64,000 nucleotides of DNA from Jutongia hominis (GTDB lineage Bacteria > Bacillota > Clostridia > Lachnospirales > Lachnospiraceae). The translations under genes were made by a program, and so were the position numbers. The stretch covers positions 1 to 64,000 of the forward strand of contig NZ_JACRSW010000007.1 in assembly GCF_014384965.1 (NCBI RefSeq). Direction: 5' to 3'. Numbering within the stretch: the first letter of the stretch is position 1; each line of letters opens with the position of its first letter. Positions 8,124-17,443 of this stretch are shown in pieces. The notes beneath the pieces were generated by a model. The model searched no databases and was not told where the DNA came from. It saw only the letters and a list, made by a program, of their open reading frames with translations.

Positions 8124-9767
8124 ATGAGAAAAAAATTACTAACATCTATCCTGGTACTCAGCATGGTCTGCTCTGTAATCTCAGAACATACTGCCTTTGC
8201 TGCTTCTGTAGCGACTCAACCTGCTATCAGTACTGACAGTACCGAAACTACCGACACTATAAAAGATACCGATACAACAAAAAATACAAATACACAGAAA
8301 AGCTATTCCTTTAAGAAAAATACCTTTTCTTATAAAGGTTCAAGCCAGAGTGTCAGTCCATTGACAAACTCTACTTACACACATGCGGATGCATTTGATG
8401 GGATGTACATTTTTAACGGTATTGATGTTTCTTATCATAATGGTACGATTGACTGGAATGCAGTTGCTGCAACCGGCATTGACTATGCGATCCTGCGTGT
8501 CGGTTATCGTGGTTACGGCAGTACCGGCAACCTATGTGCCGATGTTAAATTCGATGAATACATTCAAGAGGCAATCGCAGCCGGAATTCCGGTTGGAGTT
8601 TATTATTATACAGAAGCAATCTCTACAGATGAGGCAATTGCAGAAGCCAATTATTGTATTGAAAAGATAAAAGATTACAATATCACACTTCCTGTTACGA
8701 TTGATTTTGAGCCGGGTACGAACAAAGGCCGTTCTTATAAAGCAAATCTTAGCAAGACACAGGCGACCAACCAGGTAAAGGCTTTCTGTGATACGATCGC
8801 AGCAGCCGGATATACGCCTGCCATCTATGCAAACAAAAGCGACCTGACAACTCGTATTGATGGTGCTTCTCTTGGAAGTTCTTATAATATCTGGCTGGCG
8901 CAGTATAACAGTAAAACCACCTACACCGGTGCCTATCAGCAATGGCAATATAGCAGCTCCGGTACAATTTCCGGAATCAGCGGTAAAGTAGATTGTAACT
9001 TCTTCTATTCTGCTGCCGATTCTTTAACAAGTACGGCACCAACCGGTACAAGCATTGCGTCTGCTACAATTTCGTCTATTCCGAATCAGACCTACTCTGG
9101 AAAAGCCATCTCTCCTGCCGTAACAGTTCGCTACAACGGGCAGACATTGCTACAGGGTACTGATTACAAATTGACCTATTCTAACAATACTGCGATCGGT
9201 AAAGCTTCTGTTACCGCAAAAGGTATCGGTGCTTATAGAGGCAGTGTCACCAGACAATATAATATTAATCCTGCAAAGATCTCTTCCTTTAAAAGCAAAT
9301 CCGCATCACGCCAGATTACCTTAAAATGGAAAAAAGGAAGCAACAATTGTGGTTATCAAATATTTAGAAAAAACACCTACAATGCTAAATCTTATAAGAA
9401 AGTCAAAACAATATCTGCGAATACCACAACAAAATGGATTAATAAAAAACTAACATACAACCGGGAATATTATTATTATATCCGCCCATATAAAACAGTA
9501 AATGGTGCTAATTTCTATGGCAGCTTAACTTACCTGACAACTTCTACTACGCCACGGAATAAAAAGCGTACGATTCGCAAAAAAACTGCATTATATAAAC
9601 AGCCAAGCCTGAAAGGTACAAAACTTGCTACTATTCCAAAGAAAGCAAAAATAACCTGTATTTCCAGAACCTATGTGACAGCTTCTAAGAAAGTTTACCA
9701 TGTCACATATAAAAAAGGCAGTAAAACATATACAGGATATATCGCCGGAAAGACACGGCTTTACTAG
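8124..9767 (+). CDS. Secreted GH25 lysozyme with C-terminal surface-binding modules
   Basis: A 547-residue exported muramidase. A signal peptide (residues 1-27, ending AFA) and a Thr/Ser-rich spacer lead into a glycoside hydrolase family 25 domain (about 95-295). That domain has GIDVSYHNG, ILRVGYRGYG, GVYYYTE and the catalytic DFE in VTIDFEPG. Next comes a beta-sandwich repeat of the kind seen in clostridial surface proteins (about 310-375, beginning IPNQTYSGKAISP), then an FN3-like and a basic SH3-like region to the end. GH25 enzymes cleave beta-1,4 bonds of peptidoglycan. The ATG at 8124 has GGAG six bases upstream, whereas the in-frame ATG at 8112 overlaps that site. A terminator follows. 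Confidence 0.93.
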   Translation: MRKKLLTSILVLSMVCSVISEHTAFAASVATQPAISTDSTETTDTIKDTDTTKNTNTQKSYSFKKNTFSYKGSSQSVSPLTNSTYTHADAFDGMYIFNGIDVSYHNGTIDWNAVAATGIDYAILRVGYRGYGSTGNLCADVKFDEYIQEAIAAGIPVGVYYYTEAISTDEAIAEANYCIEKIKDYNITLPVTIDFEPGTNKGRSYKANLSKTQATNQVKAFCDTIAAAGYTPAIYANKSDLTTRIDGASLGSSYNIWLAQYNSKTTYTGAYQQWQYSSSGTISGISGKVDCNFFYSAADSLTSTAPTGTSIASATISSIPNQTYSGKAISPAVTVRYNGQTLLQGTDYKLTYSNNTAIGKASVTAKGIGAYRGSVTRQYNINPAKISSFKSKSASRQITLKWKKGSNNCGYQIFRKNTYNAKSYKKVKTISANTTTKWINKKLTYNREYYYYIRPYKTVNGANFYGSLTYLTTSTTPRNKKRTIRKKTALYKQPSLKGTKLATIPKKAKITCISRTYVTASKKVYHVTYKKGSKTYTGYIAGKTRLY

Positions 9768-9842
9768 CCGGCAATCAGAACCTTTTCCAGCAACAATTTC
9801 CACATCACATCTTAACTGTAACACACAAAATAACCAGACTAC

Positions 9843-9915
9843 AAAACAGCCGGTTTGACTACATTCTTTCCTGCCATACAAACGCTTGAAAGAATTGCCA
9901 AACCGGCTGTTTTTA
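9843..9915. terminator. Bidirectional terminator between lysozyme and glgB genes
   Basis: Long stem AAAACAGCCGGTTTG (9843-9857) with CAAACCGGCTGTTTTT (9899-9914) around an inner ATTCTTTC/GAAAGAAT stem. There are A and T runs on both sides, serving convergent genes. Confidence 0.85.
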
Positions 9916-9954
9916 TTGTTCTTATAGTATAGAGTTCCTTCTTATTCCCTGCTT

Positions 9955-12183
9955 TTATTTTTTATAGTCAAAACGATATACATTGACAGACAATGGTGGA
10001 AGCTTCATCTGTAAAGAATATGTTTTTCCTTCACATTCTTCTTTGTCTGCTTCGACAAATTTCTTATTCCGTACGCCTGTTCCACCGAAGCGTTCTTCAT
10101 CTGATGAAAGAAGCAGCTCATAACGTCCTCTGCATGGTACACCTGTACGATATGCATCATATTCTACCGGTGTAAAGTTACAAATGAAAAGCAACTGGTC
10201 TTTTGCACTTAAACCACGTCTCACAAAGCTGACGGTACTCATCTGTGCATTTTCACAGCTCATCCATTCAAACCCCATCGTATCATAATCATTTACATAC
10301 AATGCATCATACTTTGCATATAAATGGTTCAGTTCGCGTACAAAATCCTGCATCTGTTTGTTTCTTTCTTCATCAAGAAGGAACCAATCCAGACTTCTCT
10401 TTTCACTCCACTCTCTAAACTGGGCAAATTCCTGTCCCATAAAGAGAAGCTTCTTGCCGGGATGACCATACATAAAGCCATACGCAGTACGCAGATTTGC
10501 AAATTTATCATCGATTTCACCCGGCATTTTATTGATCATAGAGCCTTTTCCATGCACTACCTCATCATGTGACAAAACCTGAATAAAGTTCTCACTATAA
10601 GCATATTGCATACTAAAAGTCAGTCTTCCATGGTTATTTGCCCTAAAATACGGATCCATATGCATATATTCAAGAAAATCATTCATCCAACCCATATTCC
10701 ATTTGAACAGGAAGCCAAGTCCGCCAAGCTCAACCGGAGAAGTCACGCCCGCCCATGCGGTAGATTCTTCCGCTATGATCAAGGTTCCCGGAGCCTGCTT
10801 TTCAAATTCACGGTTCATATGATGGAACAAATGGATCGCATCATAGTTTTCATTGCCGCCATCTTCGTTTGGCAGCCATTCTCCATCATCTTTTCCATAA
10901 TCGAGATAAAGCATAGAAGCAACGGCATCCACACGCAATCCGTCCACATGGAATTTTCTCAGCCAGAAAAGTCCGTTTGCAAGCAGGAAGTTCTCGACTT
11001 CTTTTTTGTTATAATTAAAAATATATGTGCCCCAGTGTGGATGTTCACCACGTCTTTTATCAGGATGTTCATACAATGGCTGTCCATCAAAGTTTCCAAG
11101 TCCATGCTCATCCTTTGGAAAATGTGCCGGTACCCAGTCTAAGATCACATAAATACCCTTTTCATGCATATAATCCACAAAGTACATAAAGTCTTTTGGA
11201 TCTCCGTAACGTCTTGTCGGAGCATAATATCCGGTTACCTGATATCCCCACGAGCCATCAAACGGATGCTCTGCAATTCCCATAAGCTCAACATGCGTAT
11301 AGCCCATTTTCAGAACATAGTCTGCAACCATCGGAGCAAGTTCGCGATAGTTATAGAAACCATCTTCCGTTCCGTCATCTTTCTTTTTCCATGATCCTAA
11401 ATGCATTTCATAAATAGCCATCGGCTTTTTACGAAGAGACTGTCTTGTCTCTTTGACTCTGGCATTCATCCATTTGTTGTCTTTCCAATGATAACCTTCT
11501 ATATCAGCTACTACAGAAGCATTATTGGGACGAAGTTCTGCACAATTTGCATAAGGATCCGACTTCATCAGCAGATCGCCTTTTCGCGTTAAAATCTGGT
11601 ATTTGTAAACAGCTCCCGGTTCTACTCCGGGAATAAATATCTCATAAACTCCTGACACCTCCAATGTACGCATCAAATGAAGTCGTCCATCCCACATATT
11701 AAAGTTTCCAACCACACTGACTGCTCGTGCATGAGGTGCCCAGACCGCAAAATACGTACCCTTCACACCATTGATCGTCATAGGATGTGCACCCAGCTTA
11801 TCATAGATCTGATAATGCTTTCCTTCTGCGAAAAGATACAGATCATCACTACTGATCTGTGGTTCAAATGCATATGGATCAGCTGTGACCACCACATCAT
11901 TCTCTCCATAATAGATATGAAGCAGATAATCTGACTTATATTTCTTTCCATCTACATATAGCCCAAAGAAACCACTGCCTTCTCCAACTTCTTCGAGTTC
12001 AACTTTCTGCTCTCCCTTAGCATTTGTTACAAAAATCTGCTTTGCTTCCGGACGATATACAGTAAAGACCTGTCCTTTGCCAAAGTTGTGTAATCCCAGA
12101 ATATTATGAGGTGCATTGTGACATCCTGCCAGCAGCTCATCATATTCTACCCAATTAATCCATTGATCTAATTTTTCCTGCAT
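9955..12183 (-). CDS. glgB: 1,4-alpha-glucan (glycogen) branching enzyme
   Basis: Introduces alpha-1,6 branches into glycogen. The 742-residue protein has an N-terminal CBM48/E-set region (to about 220), then the GH13 barrel with GYQVTGYYAPTRRYG, nucleophile Asp in GLRVDAVASM, acid/base Glu in LIIAEESTAW and the third Asp in LSHDEVVHGK. The C-terminal beta domain ends PPLSVNVYRFDY. Length is standard. The longest frame starts at 12204, but ATG at 12183 has GGGGGAGG four bases upstream, making it the likely start. The 5' leader contains a copy of the dispersed element with a hairpin and T run at about 12221-12240. No other glycogen genes are adjacent. Confidence 0.95.
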   Translation of the reverse strand: MQEKLDQWINWVEYDELLAGCHNAPHNILGLHNFGKGQVFTVYRPEAKQIFVTNAKGEQKVELEEVGEGSGFFGLYVDGKKYKSDYLLHIYYGENDVVVTADPYAFEPQISSDDLYLFAEGKHYQIYDKLGAHPMTINGVKGTYFAVWAPHARAVSVVGNFNMWDGRLHLMRTLEVSGVYEIFIPGVEPGAVYKYQILTRKGDLLMKSDPYANCAELRPNNASVVADIEGYHWKDNKWMNARVKETRQSLRKKPMAIYEMHLGSWKKKDDGTEDGFYNYRELAPMVADYVLKMGYTHVELMGIAEHPFDGSWGYQVTGYYAPTRRYGDPKDFMYFVDYMHEKGIYVILDWVPAHFPKDEHGLGNFDGQPLYEHPDKRRGEHPHWGTYIFNYNKKEVENFLLANGLFWLRKFHVDGLRVDAVASMLYLDYGKDDGEWLPNEDGGNENYDAIHLFHHMNREFEKQAPGTLIIAEESTAWAGVTSPVELGGLGFLFKWNMGWMNDFLEYMHMDPYFRANNHGRLTFSMQYAYSENFIQVLSHDEVVHGKGSMINKMPGEIDDKFANLRTAYGFMYGHPGKKLLFMGQEFAQFREWSEKRSLDWFLLDEERNKQMQDFVRELNHLYAKYDALYVNDYDTMGFEWMSCENAQMSTVSFVRRGLSAKDQLLFICNFTPVEYDAYRTGVPCRGRYELLLSSDEERFGGTGVRNKKFVEADKEECEGKTYSLQMKLPPLSVNVYRFDYKK

Positions 12184-12220
12184 AAAACCTCCCCCTATCG
12201 ACATCTCCTTATGTTATAAA

Positions 12221-12287
12221 AAGCGCAAAGCCAGCGCTTTGCTATGTGTTCCACTACTGTACGAGCAGCTTCCTATTCCATAAAAAA
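12221..12287 (-). repeat. Dispersed intergenic element, copy 3 (in the glgB leader)
   Basis: On the plus strand AAAGCGCAAAGCCAGCGCTTTGC is followed by CACTACTGTACGAGCAGCTTCCTATTCCATAA. On the minus strand it begins at the T run of the terminator at 12285 and ends in a hairpin plus T5 about 30 bases before the glgB ribosome site. Confidence 0.75.
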
Positions 12288-12317
12288 GCCACCTACACTG
12301 CATGTATAGATGGCTTT
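12285..12317 (-). terminator. Terminator of the motA/motB-like operon
   Basis: On the minus strand AAAGCCATCTATACATGCAG pairs with the following GTAGGTGGCTTT and runs into T6. Confidence 0.8.
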
Positions 12318-12386
12318 GCTTTTGCATGTGTTTTTATTATAAAATAATTCACATTAGAAGTCAACGAAAGCTTATATCCCCCTGAT

Positions 12387-13139
12387 CTATTCGCTAAGAA
12401 CATCGCTCATCTGATTGATCATATCTTCATCCTTTAAGCGGAATAAAAATTCTACACGTCGCGATGCATTCCGATCTTCTTTTCCATCCTTATCCAATAC
12501 AGGATTGCTAAAAGACTTTCCATTTGCCGTGATCATATCACGTACCCCTTTGATCTTACTTTCTGATAAAACCGCACTCTTTGCATTCAGACAATAAGAA
12601 GACACCGACAATGCTCTCTTTTGTGAAAGCTCTAAGTTATACAGATAATCACCTTCCGAATCAGTATGACCTTCAATGATGATTTCCGAAACATACTCCT
12701 TAAACTGTTTATTTGTCAAAACACCAATATATTTTGGTATAAATTTCTTTAAAAGACTTTCTCCCGACTGCTTTAACACTGCCTGTCCCGAATCAAAAAG
12801 AATGCTTGAATCCAATGCGATCGAACCTGTCTTTTCATCGACATTGATACTCATATCGGTTCCGTCGAATTCCTCTTTCAATGCTTCGATCAGCTCTTTA
12901 CGGATTCCGATCAGCTTATCTAACTGTTCCTGCTGTTCTTTTATCACTTCCTGCTGCTGCACTAACTCCGCCTGCTTTTCTTCATATTGGGACGTAGATT
13001 GTAAGATTGTAAAAGAAATAATCAATATAAAGATCAAAAGCAATGCCGCCATCATATCGGAATACGACAGCCAATAACTTGTCTCTTCTTCTTCCCGCTT
13101 ATGTTTATTACGCATTTTTCCCTCGTTTCTTATACTCAT
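12387..13139 (-). CDS. OmpA/MotB domain protein of a MotAB/ZorAB-type ion-driven unit
   Basis: A 250-residue protein with a charged cytoplasmic start, one transmembrane helix (about 22-45) containing the channel aspartate in SYSDMMAALLLIF, and a coiled coil (about 48-85, rich in Gln/Glu). A C-terminal OmpA-type peptidoglycan-binding domain follows, with LFDSG, IIIEGHTDSEGD, LSQKRALSV and NASRRVEFLF. This is the plan of MotB, ZorB and related stators, which convert ion flow into movement. It is seven bases downstream of the MotA-like gene. A second ATG at 13115 with GAGGG close by is an alternative start. No flagellar genes, and no ZorC, ZorD or ZorE, are nearby. Confidence 0.85.
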   Translation of the reverse strand: MSIRNEGKMRNKHKREEEETSYWLSYSDMMAALLLIFILIISFTILQSTSQYEEKQAELVQQQEVIKEQQEQLDKLIGIRKELIEALKEEFDGTDMSINVDEKTGSIALDSSILFDSGQAVLKQSGESLLKKFIPKYIGVLTNKQFKEYVSEIIIEGHTDSEGDYLYNLELSQKRALSVSSYCLNAKSAVLSESKIKGVRDMITANGKSFSNPVLDKDGKEDRNASRRVEFLFRLKDEDMINQMSDVLSE

Positions 13140-13145
13140 TTCGAA

Positions 13146-13997
13146 CTATCTTCCATACGGATTTTTCATTGCATTGGCAATCTTTTGCGCCAGACTGTCT
13201 CCAAAAGAATCCAAAAGCTTTTCCATCTCCTGCATCTGGTGTTCCTGAAACTTCAAAAGCATTCCGATCTGATCATTTGCCATATCCGGCAGTACATATT
13301 TATGATAAGCATTTAGAAAATATTCTACTGCGTTATATGCATCTTCCAAATTCTTTTTATATACAAAGTTAAAAATCAGTGAAAAAACCATACCATAGAT
13401 AGATGTATGAAATGCGATCTTAATACCATCCATCAAAGGTGCGATACTATTTGTGATCTCTGCTGCACTTCCGGTATTGAAATTTTGCAGACCGATTGAA
13501 AGTCCGATAAAAGTACCAAGAATACCAAGACCTGTCATAACACCCGGTATAATACTTAAAATTCCTTTTTTGATCACCGCATCAAAATAATCTTCATTGA
13601 TATAATCCGCCAGATCACAGGTTGATCCATATGCAGAAAGCATATTCAAACGTTTTCGTTCTACCCGGTATTCATTAAATTTGTGGTTTAATGCTTTATT
13701 ATGAAAAAAATTTGTCTCATCCTTGTATTGTTCCCAAAGATATGCTCCGCTTTTATTAAAATCAATCTCCATAGTCTCTACGGCATATTTCATGCTTTTG
13801 ATCATTTTATTGACCGGCATAAAGCACTGTGTATTGGCCCAAAGGATCACGGCACCGATAATGATAAACATACTGATATTAACGACCAGATTTGCCATGT
13901 CCGGCTTAGCACCGCTAAAAAAGTTCAAACATACTGCTACACCTACCATAACAAAATACAATGGCAGTAGTATTCTTTCACTATTACTTGTTTTCAT
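13146..13997 (-). CDS. MotA/TolQ/ExbB-type proton channel protein (ZorA-like, short form)
   Basis: A 283-residue protein with four predicted membrane helices: LLPLYFVMVGVAVCLNFF, VNISMFIIIGAVILWA, GVMTGLGILGTFIGLSIGLQ and AFHTSIYGMVFSLIFNFVY. The last two form the conserved MotA/ExbB pore segment with its LGTFIG motif. A short C-terminal helix (about 235-283) replaces the long cytoplasmic tail of Zorya ZorA. ATG at 13997 has AAGGAG seven bases upstream. The longer frame to 14159 runs through a strongly structured leader and is rejected. Likely partner of the MotB-like protein. The target it drives is unknown. Confidence 0.83.
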   Translation of the reverse strand: MKTSNSERILLPLYFVMVGVAVCLNFFSGAKPDMANLVVNISMFIIIGAVILWANTQCFMPVNKMIKSMKYAVETMEIDFNKSGAYLWEQYKDETNFFHNKALNHKFNEYRVERKRLNMLSAYGSTCDLADYINEDYFDAVIKKGILSIIPGVMTGLGILGTFIGLSIGLQNFNTGSAAEITNSIAPLMDGIKIAFHTSIYGMVFSLIFNFVYKKNLEDAYNAVEYFLNAYHKYVLPDMANDQIGMLLKFQEHQMQEMEKLLDSFGDSLAQKIANAMKNPYGR

Positions 13998-14017
13998 TCG
14001 TTTCTCCTTTTTGTTTT

Positions 14018-14245
14018 TACTTTTTAAGATTAGGGTGTCAGGGAAATTCAGACCACTTAACACCATGATCTGTTTAGAGAAATTCACCCCTGATAAGATA
14101 ACAAAACCCACTAAAACATTTTTGCATGAAACAGATCTTATATCAAAGATCCGTTTCATAACATAATCCTATATACAAAAATGTTTAGCGGGAAAATATC
14201 TGAAAACACTGCCGGTTCTCTCATATACCAGACCGGAATGTTTTC
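14018..14245 (-). promoter_or_regulatory. Structured leader/terminator region between pgm and the motA-like gene
   Basis: Three nested or successive inverted repeats are visible. GAAAACACTGCCGGT (14202-14216) pairs with ACCGGAATGTTTTC (14232-14245). A long stem pairs CCCACTAAAACATTTTTG (14108-14125) with CAAAAATGTTTAGCGGG (14176-14192), enclosing an inner GAAACAGATCTT/AAGATCCGTTTC hairpin (14127-14158). TCAGGG/CCCTGA arms then flank two GAATTTC repeats. On the minus strand the long stem is followed by GGGTTTTGTTATC, so it may terminate pgm. Whether part of it regulates the motA-like gene is open. Confidence 0.5.
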
Positions 14246-14256
14246 GAAGATTTTTT

Positions 14257-15990
14257 TTATGACATAGATTCTACTAATTTTGTAACGGCTGCTGCCATTT
14301 CTTCTGACTGCTTGTCTGCATCTTCAAGAGAAGTACCTACAACACCATAGTAGAATTTGATCTTAGGTTCTGTTCCGGAAGGTCTGATACACATCCATAC
14401 ATTGTCTGACATATCAAAGTATAATACGTTTGACTTTGGAAGTCCTGTTGGTTTTACCTCACCGGTTGTAATATCTGTAATCGTATCTGCCTGATAATCA
14501 CGGAATGATGTGACTTTGTGTCCGCAGAACTCTTTTAACGGCTCTTTACGAAGTGTTGCCATAATCTCCTGAATCTTAGCAAGACCTTCGATACCTTTCA
14601 TGGTTACAGCCTGTACACCATCTTTATAATAACCATATCTCTCATACATAGCGATCATGGCATCCCATAATGTCATGTTCTTTGTCTTATAGTAAGCTGC
14701 TGCTTCACAAAGTGCCATTGTAGCAACGATCGCATCCTTATCACGAGCATGTGTGCCGATCAGGCAGCCATAACTCTCTTCAAAACCAAAGAGATATTTG
14801 CCCTTGCCGGTTGTCTCAAATCCAAGGATCTGCTGACCGATAAACTTAAATCCGGTCAATACTTCGATCAAGTCAACATCATAGTATTTTGCAATCGCAT
14901 CTGCAAGATTCGATGTAACGATCGTCTTGATCAGCTTACCATCCTCAGGAAGCCCTTTTGTCTCTTTAATCTGGGAAATCTCATAATCAGCAAGCAGACA
15001 ACCTGACATATTACCTGTTAATGCAATGTATTCTCCGCTCTTTGTATCCTTCACATAGACACCAAGGCGATCGGCATCCGGATCAGTCGCAAGTACCAGA
15101 TCGGCATCCTTTTCTTTTGCAAGCTTTAATGCAAGTTCAAAAGCTTCTGCAGCTTCCGGATTTGGATAACTTACTGTTGGGAACTCGCCATCAGGAAGCT
15201 CCTGCTCCGGTACAACATATACATTTTCAAAACCAATCTCTTTTAAGACACGTCTTGCCGGGATATTACCTGTTCCATGTAATGGTGTATATACGATCTT
15301 AATGTCTTTTCCAACTTCTTTGATGCTGTCCCAATGAATCACCTGTTTTTTAAGTTCTTCAATATATTTATCATCAATCGCAGCACCGATCACTTCATAT
15401 AGACCTTTTTCCTGTGCGTCCCTCTTATCCATTGTCTTAACTGTTGCATAATCCGTAACAGCTTTTACTTCATCCATAATGCCGGTATCATGAGGTGGTG
15501 TGATCTGTGCACCATCTTCCCAATATACTTTATAACCATTGTATTCCGGTGGATTGTGGCTTGCAGTCACGTTAATACCGGCGATACATTTTAATTCTCT
15601 TACAGCAAAGGAAAGCTCCGGTGTTGGTCTGAGTGATTCAAAAACATAAGCTTTGATACCATTCGCAGCCAGGCAAAGAGCAGCTTCATCAGCAAATTCC
15701 GGTGACATTCTTCTGGAGTCATATGCGATTGCAACGCCCTGGCTTGTCTTACCTGCTTTTACAATATAATTAGCAAGTCCCTGTGTCGCTTTACGAACCG
15801 TATAGATATTCATGCGGTTTGTGCCGGCTCCGATAATGCCACGAAGTCCTGCTGTGCCAAATTCAAGATCGGTATAAAAACGTTCTTTGATTTCATTGTC
15901 GTCATTTGCAATTGCCTGCAATTCCTTTTTGGTGTCTTCATCAAAATATGGATTTTCTAACCATGCCTTATAGCTTTCTTTGTAATTCAT
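14257..15990 (-). CDS. Phosphoglucomutase / phosphomannomutase family (alpha-D-phosphohexomutase)
   Basis: Interconverts glucose-1-phosphate and glucose-6-phosphate, linking glycolysis to glycogen and cell-wall precursors. This 577-residue enzyme has the phosphoserine loop TASHNPPEYNG near residue 140, the metal-binding DPDADRLG near 300, the sugar-binding GFEESYG near 400 and the phosphate-binding RPSGTEPK near 535. Size and motifs match the PgcA type common in Firmicutes. The preferred start (15990) has AGGAGG seven bases upstream, while the longer frame from 16008 places that site inside the coding region. Confidence 0.94.
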   Translation of the reverse strand: MNYKESYKAWLENPYFDEDTKKELQAIANDDNEIKERFYTDLEFGTAGLRGIIGAGTNRMNIYTVRKATQGLANYIVKAGKTSQGVAIAYDSRRMSPEFADEAALCLAANGIKAYVFESLRPTPELSFAVRELKCIAGINVTASHNPPEYNGYKVYWEDGAQITPPHDTGIMDEVKAVTDYATVKTMDKRDAQEKGLYEVIGAAIDDKYIEELKKQVIHWDSIKEVGKDIKIVYTPLHGTGNIPARRVLKEIGFENVYVVPEQELPDGEFPTVSYPNPEAAEAFELALKLAKEKDADLVLATDPDADRLGVYVKDTKSGEYIALTGNMSGCLLADYEISQIKETKGLPEDGKLIKTIVTSNLADAIAKYYDVDLIEVLTGFKFIGQQILGFETTGKGKYLFGFEESYGCLIGTHARDKDAIVATMALCEAAAYYKTKNMTLWDAMIAMYERYGYYKDGVQAVTMKGIEGLAKIQEIMATLRKEPLKEFCGHKVTSFRDYQADTITDITTGEVKPTGLPKSNVLYFDMSDNVWMCIRPSGTEPKIKFYYGVVGTSLEDADKQSEEMAAAVTKLVESMS

Positions 15991-16111
15991 GAATTTTCCT
16001 CCTGTCATCCGGCATATGCCGTAAAGTGATTGATTTATCTATAGACGCATACGCGTTCTTATATTTAGTATTTCTTGTGCCTGACAAAACTATTTTCACC
16101 GGTTTTGTCAT

Positions 16112-17443
16112 TTATTGTGTATCATCTGCTACAAGATCAGCAAATGATAGTTTGGTATTCTTGTCATCATCCAGAATATCTACCGTATAACTCTTTGTAA
16201 CTTTTCCGGTCTCACTTAATGTAATAGTCTGAGAACCGATTACTTTTGTAAATGTACAAGGTGCCATACCTTTATAAACATTATCCAGATATACAGATGC
16301 ACCTTCCGGTGCTGATACCGTGATCGTATGTCCGCTGTCGATCTTCTTCGTAACAGTATTACTGTCACTCGAACTATCTGAAGACGAGGAAGATGCAGCC
16401 GGTGTACTGCTTGCCGATGGTGTTGCAGAAGCTTCTGACTCCTCCTCATCGGTCAGGCTGATCGATATTGTTTTCGATGCTTCTTCTACATCTAAAATAC
16501 CGGAATACGTCTGATATCCTGTCATAGACACTGTAACTTTATATTTGCCATAATTTAACCGTACCGGCTTGTCATAGCGGATCGTTGTACCGTTCAAGGC
16601 AACATCTGCTCCTTCCGGCTCTACATTGAATGTAACTTCACCAATGTTTTTCTTCGTTGGTACATAATCACTAAAATCAACAACAACTTCCGAATCCGCC
16701 TTAACCATAACAGTCTTTGTCGCACTTGCTCCGGTCTTTGACAATGTCAGACGATATGTGCCTTCTCCGGCAGTGATAAGCATATTATCTGAAACAGGAA
16801 CAATGATCTTGTCTCCCACTTCTGCCATACCACCTTTGAAATCATTATAATTCGTAATACGGATATAGCCATGACCGGATGTCCTGACTGCTGAATATAC
16901 TTTAATACCGATACCACGGACTGTCAACACATCCTGCGAACTAAACTCCATTGTATCGATCTGTGCTGTCTCGGACGCAAAATAAGTATGCTGGTCATAT
17001 TGGTATTTCTCACCGGCAAATTTCATCATATTCTGATCCGCATCAAATGAAAATTTCTTAACATCCTGATATTCCCATTCGTCTTCCGGAACGGATGCTG
17101 TCACGATCTTTGCATCACTGATGCGGTATTCCACCGTAAAGATCTCTCCTATCTCAATCTCTGATGCATCTTTTTCCTGTTGATAGCGATCTGTCACTAC
17201 CGAAGTCTCACCATAGGATAATGTATCTACAGTATCTGTTTCTAATTCTCTTAACTGGATCTCTTCTTTTGCCGTATCGTTCTTCAAAACAACTCCGGTT
17301 ACACCATGTGTTTCTATTGCCGGCGTCGATGCCGCTGTATTGTTCCTCTTTTTAATCGAAATACTACACGAAGTCAGAACGGTTACGCATAAAGCAGCTA
17401 TGCATACCAGTAAAGTAATGTGTTTGTGTGTTCTTTTCAACAT
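16112..17443 (-). CDS. PEGA-domain lipoprotein
   Basis: This 443-residue protein has a lipoprotein signal peptide with lipobox LTSC (Cys about 26), so it is predicted to be anchored outside the membrane. The middle has beta-rich segments of no recognised family. Two PEGA domains follow, at about 275-335 (NVEPEGADVALNGT) and about 378-440 (SAPEGASVYLDNVYKG), separated by a Ser/Ala-rich linker (about 340-370). PEGA domains are short surface modules of uncertain role. The start overlaps the stop of a 44-codon upstream ORF, suggesting translational coupling. Confidence 0.85.
   Translation of the reverse strand: MLKRTHKHITLLVCIAALCVTVLTSCSISIKKRNNTAASTPAIETHGVTGVVLKNDTAKEEIQLRELETDTVDTLSYGETSVVTDRYQQEKDASEIEIGEIFTVEYRISDAKIVTASVPEDEWEYQDVKKFSFDADQNMMKFAGEKYQYDQHTYFASETAQIDTMEFSSQDVLTVRGIGIKVYSAVRTSGHGYIRITNYNDFKGGMAEVGDKIIVPVSDNMLITAGEGTYRLTLSKTGASATKTVMVKADSEVVVDFSDYVPTKKNIGEVTFNVEPEGADVALNGTTIRYDKPVRLNYGKYKVTVSMTGYQTYSGILDVEEASKTISISLTDEEESEASATPSASSTPAASSSSSDSSSDSNTVTKKIDSGHTITVSAPEGASVYLDNVYKGMAPCTFTKVIGSQTITLSETGKVTKSYTVDILDDDKNTKLSFADLVADDTQ

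Noticed and set aside
10606-11142. A 178-codon plus-strand frame inside glgB
   Set aside because: Antisense to well-conserved catalytic regions of the branching enzyme, with no ribosome site and atypical composition.
12387-13997. Zorya defence system
   Set aside because: Only ZorA/ZorB-like proteins are present. The long ZorA tail and the effector genes ZorC, ZorD or ZorE are missing.
13998-14159. N-terminal extension of the MotA-like protein
   Set aside because: The extension is encoded by the hairpin-rich leader, and a strong ribosome site supports ATG 13997.
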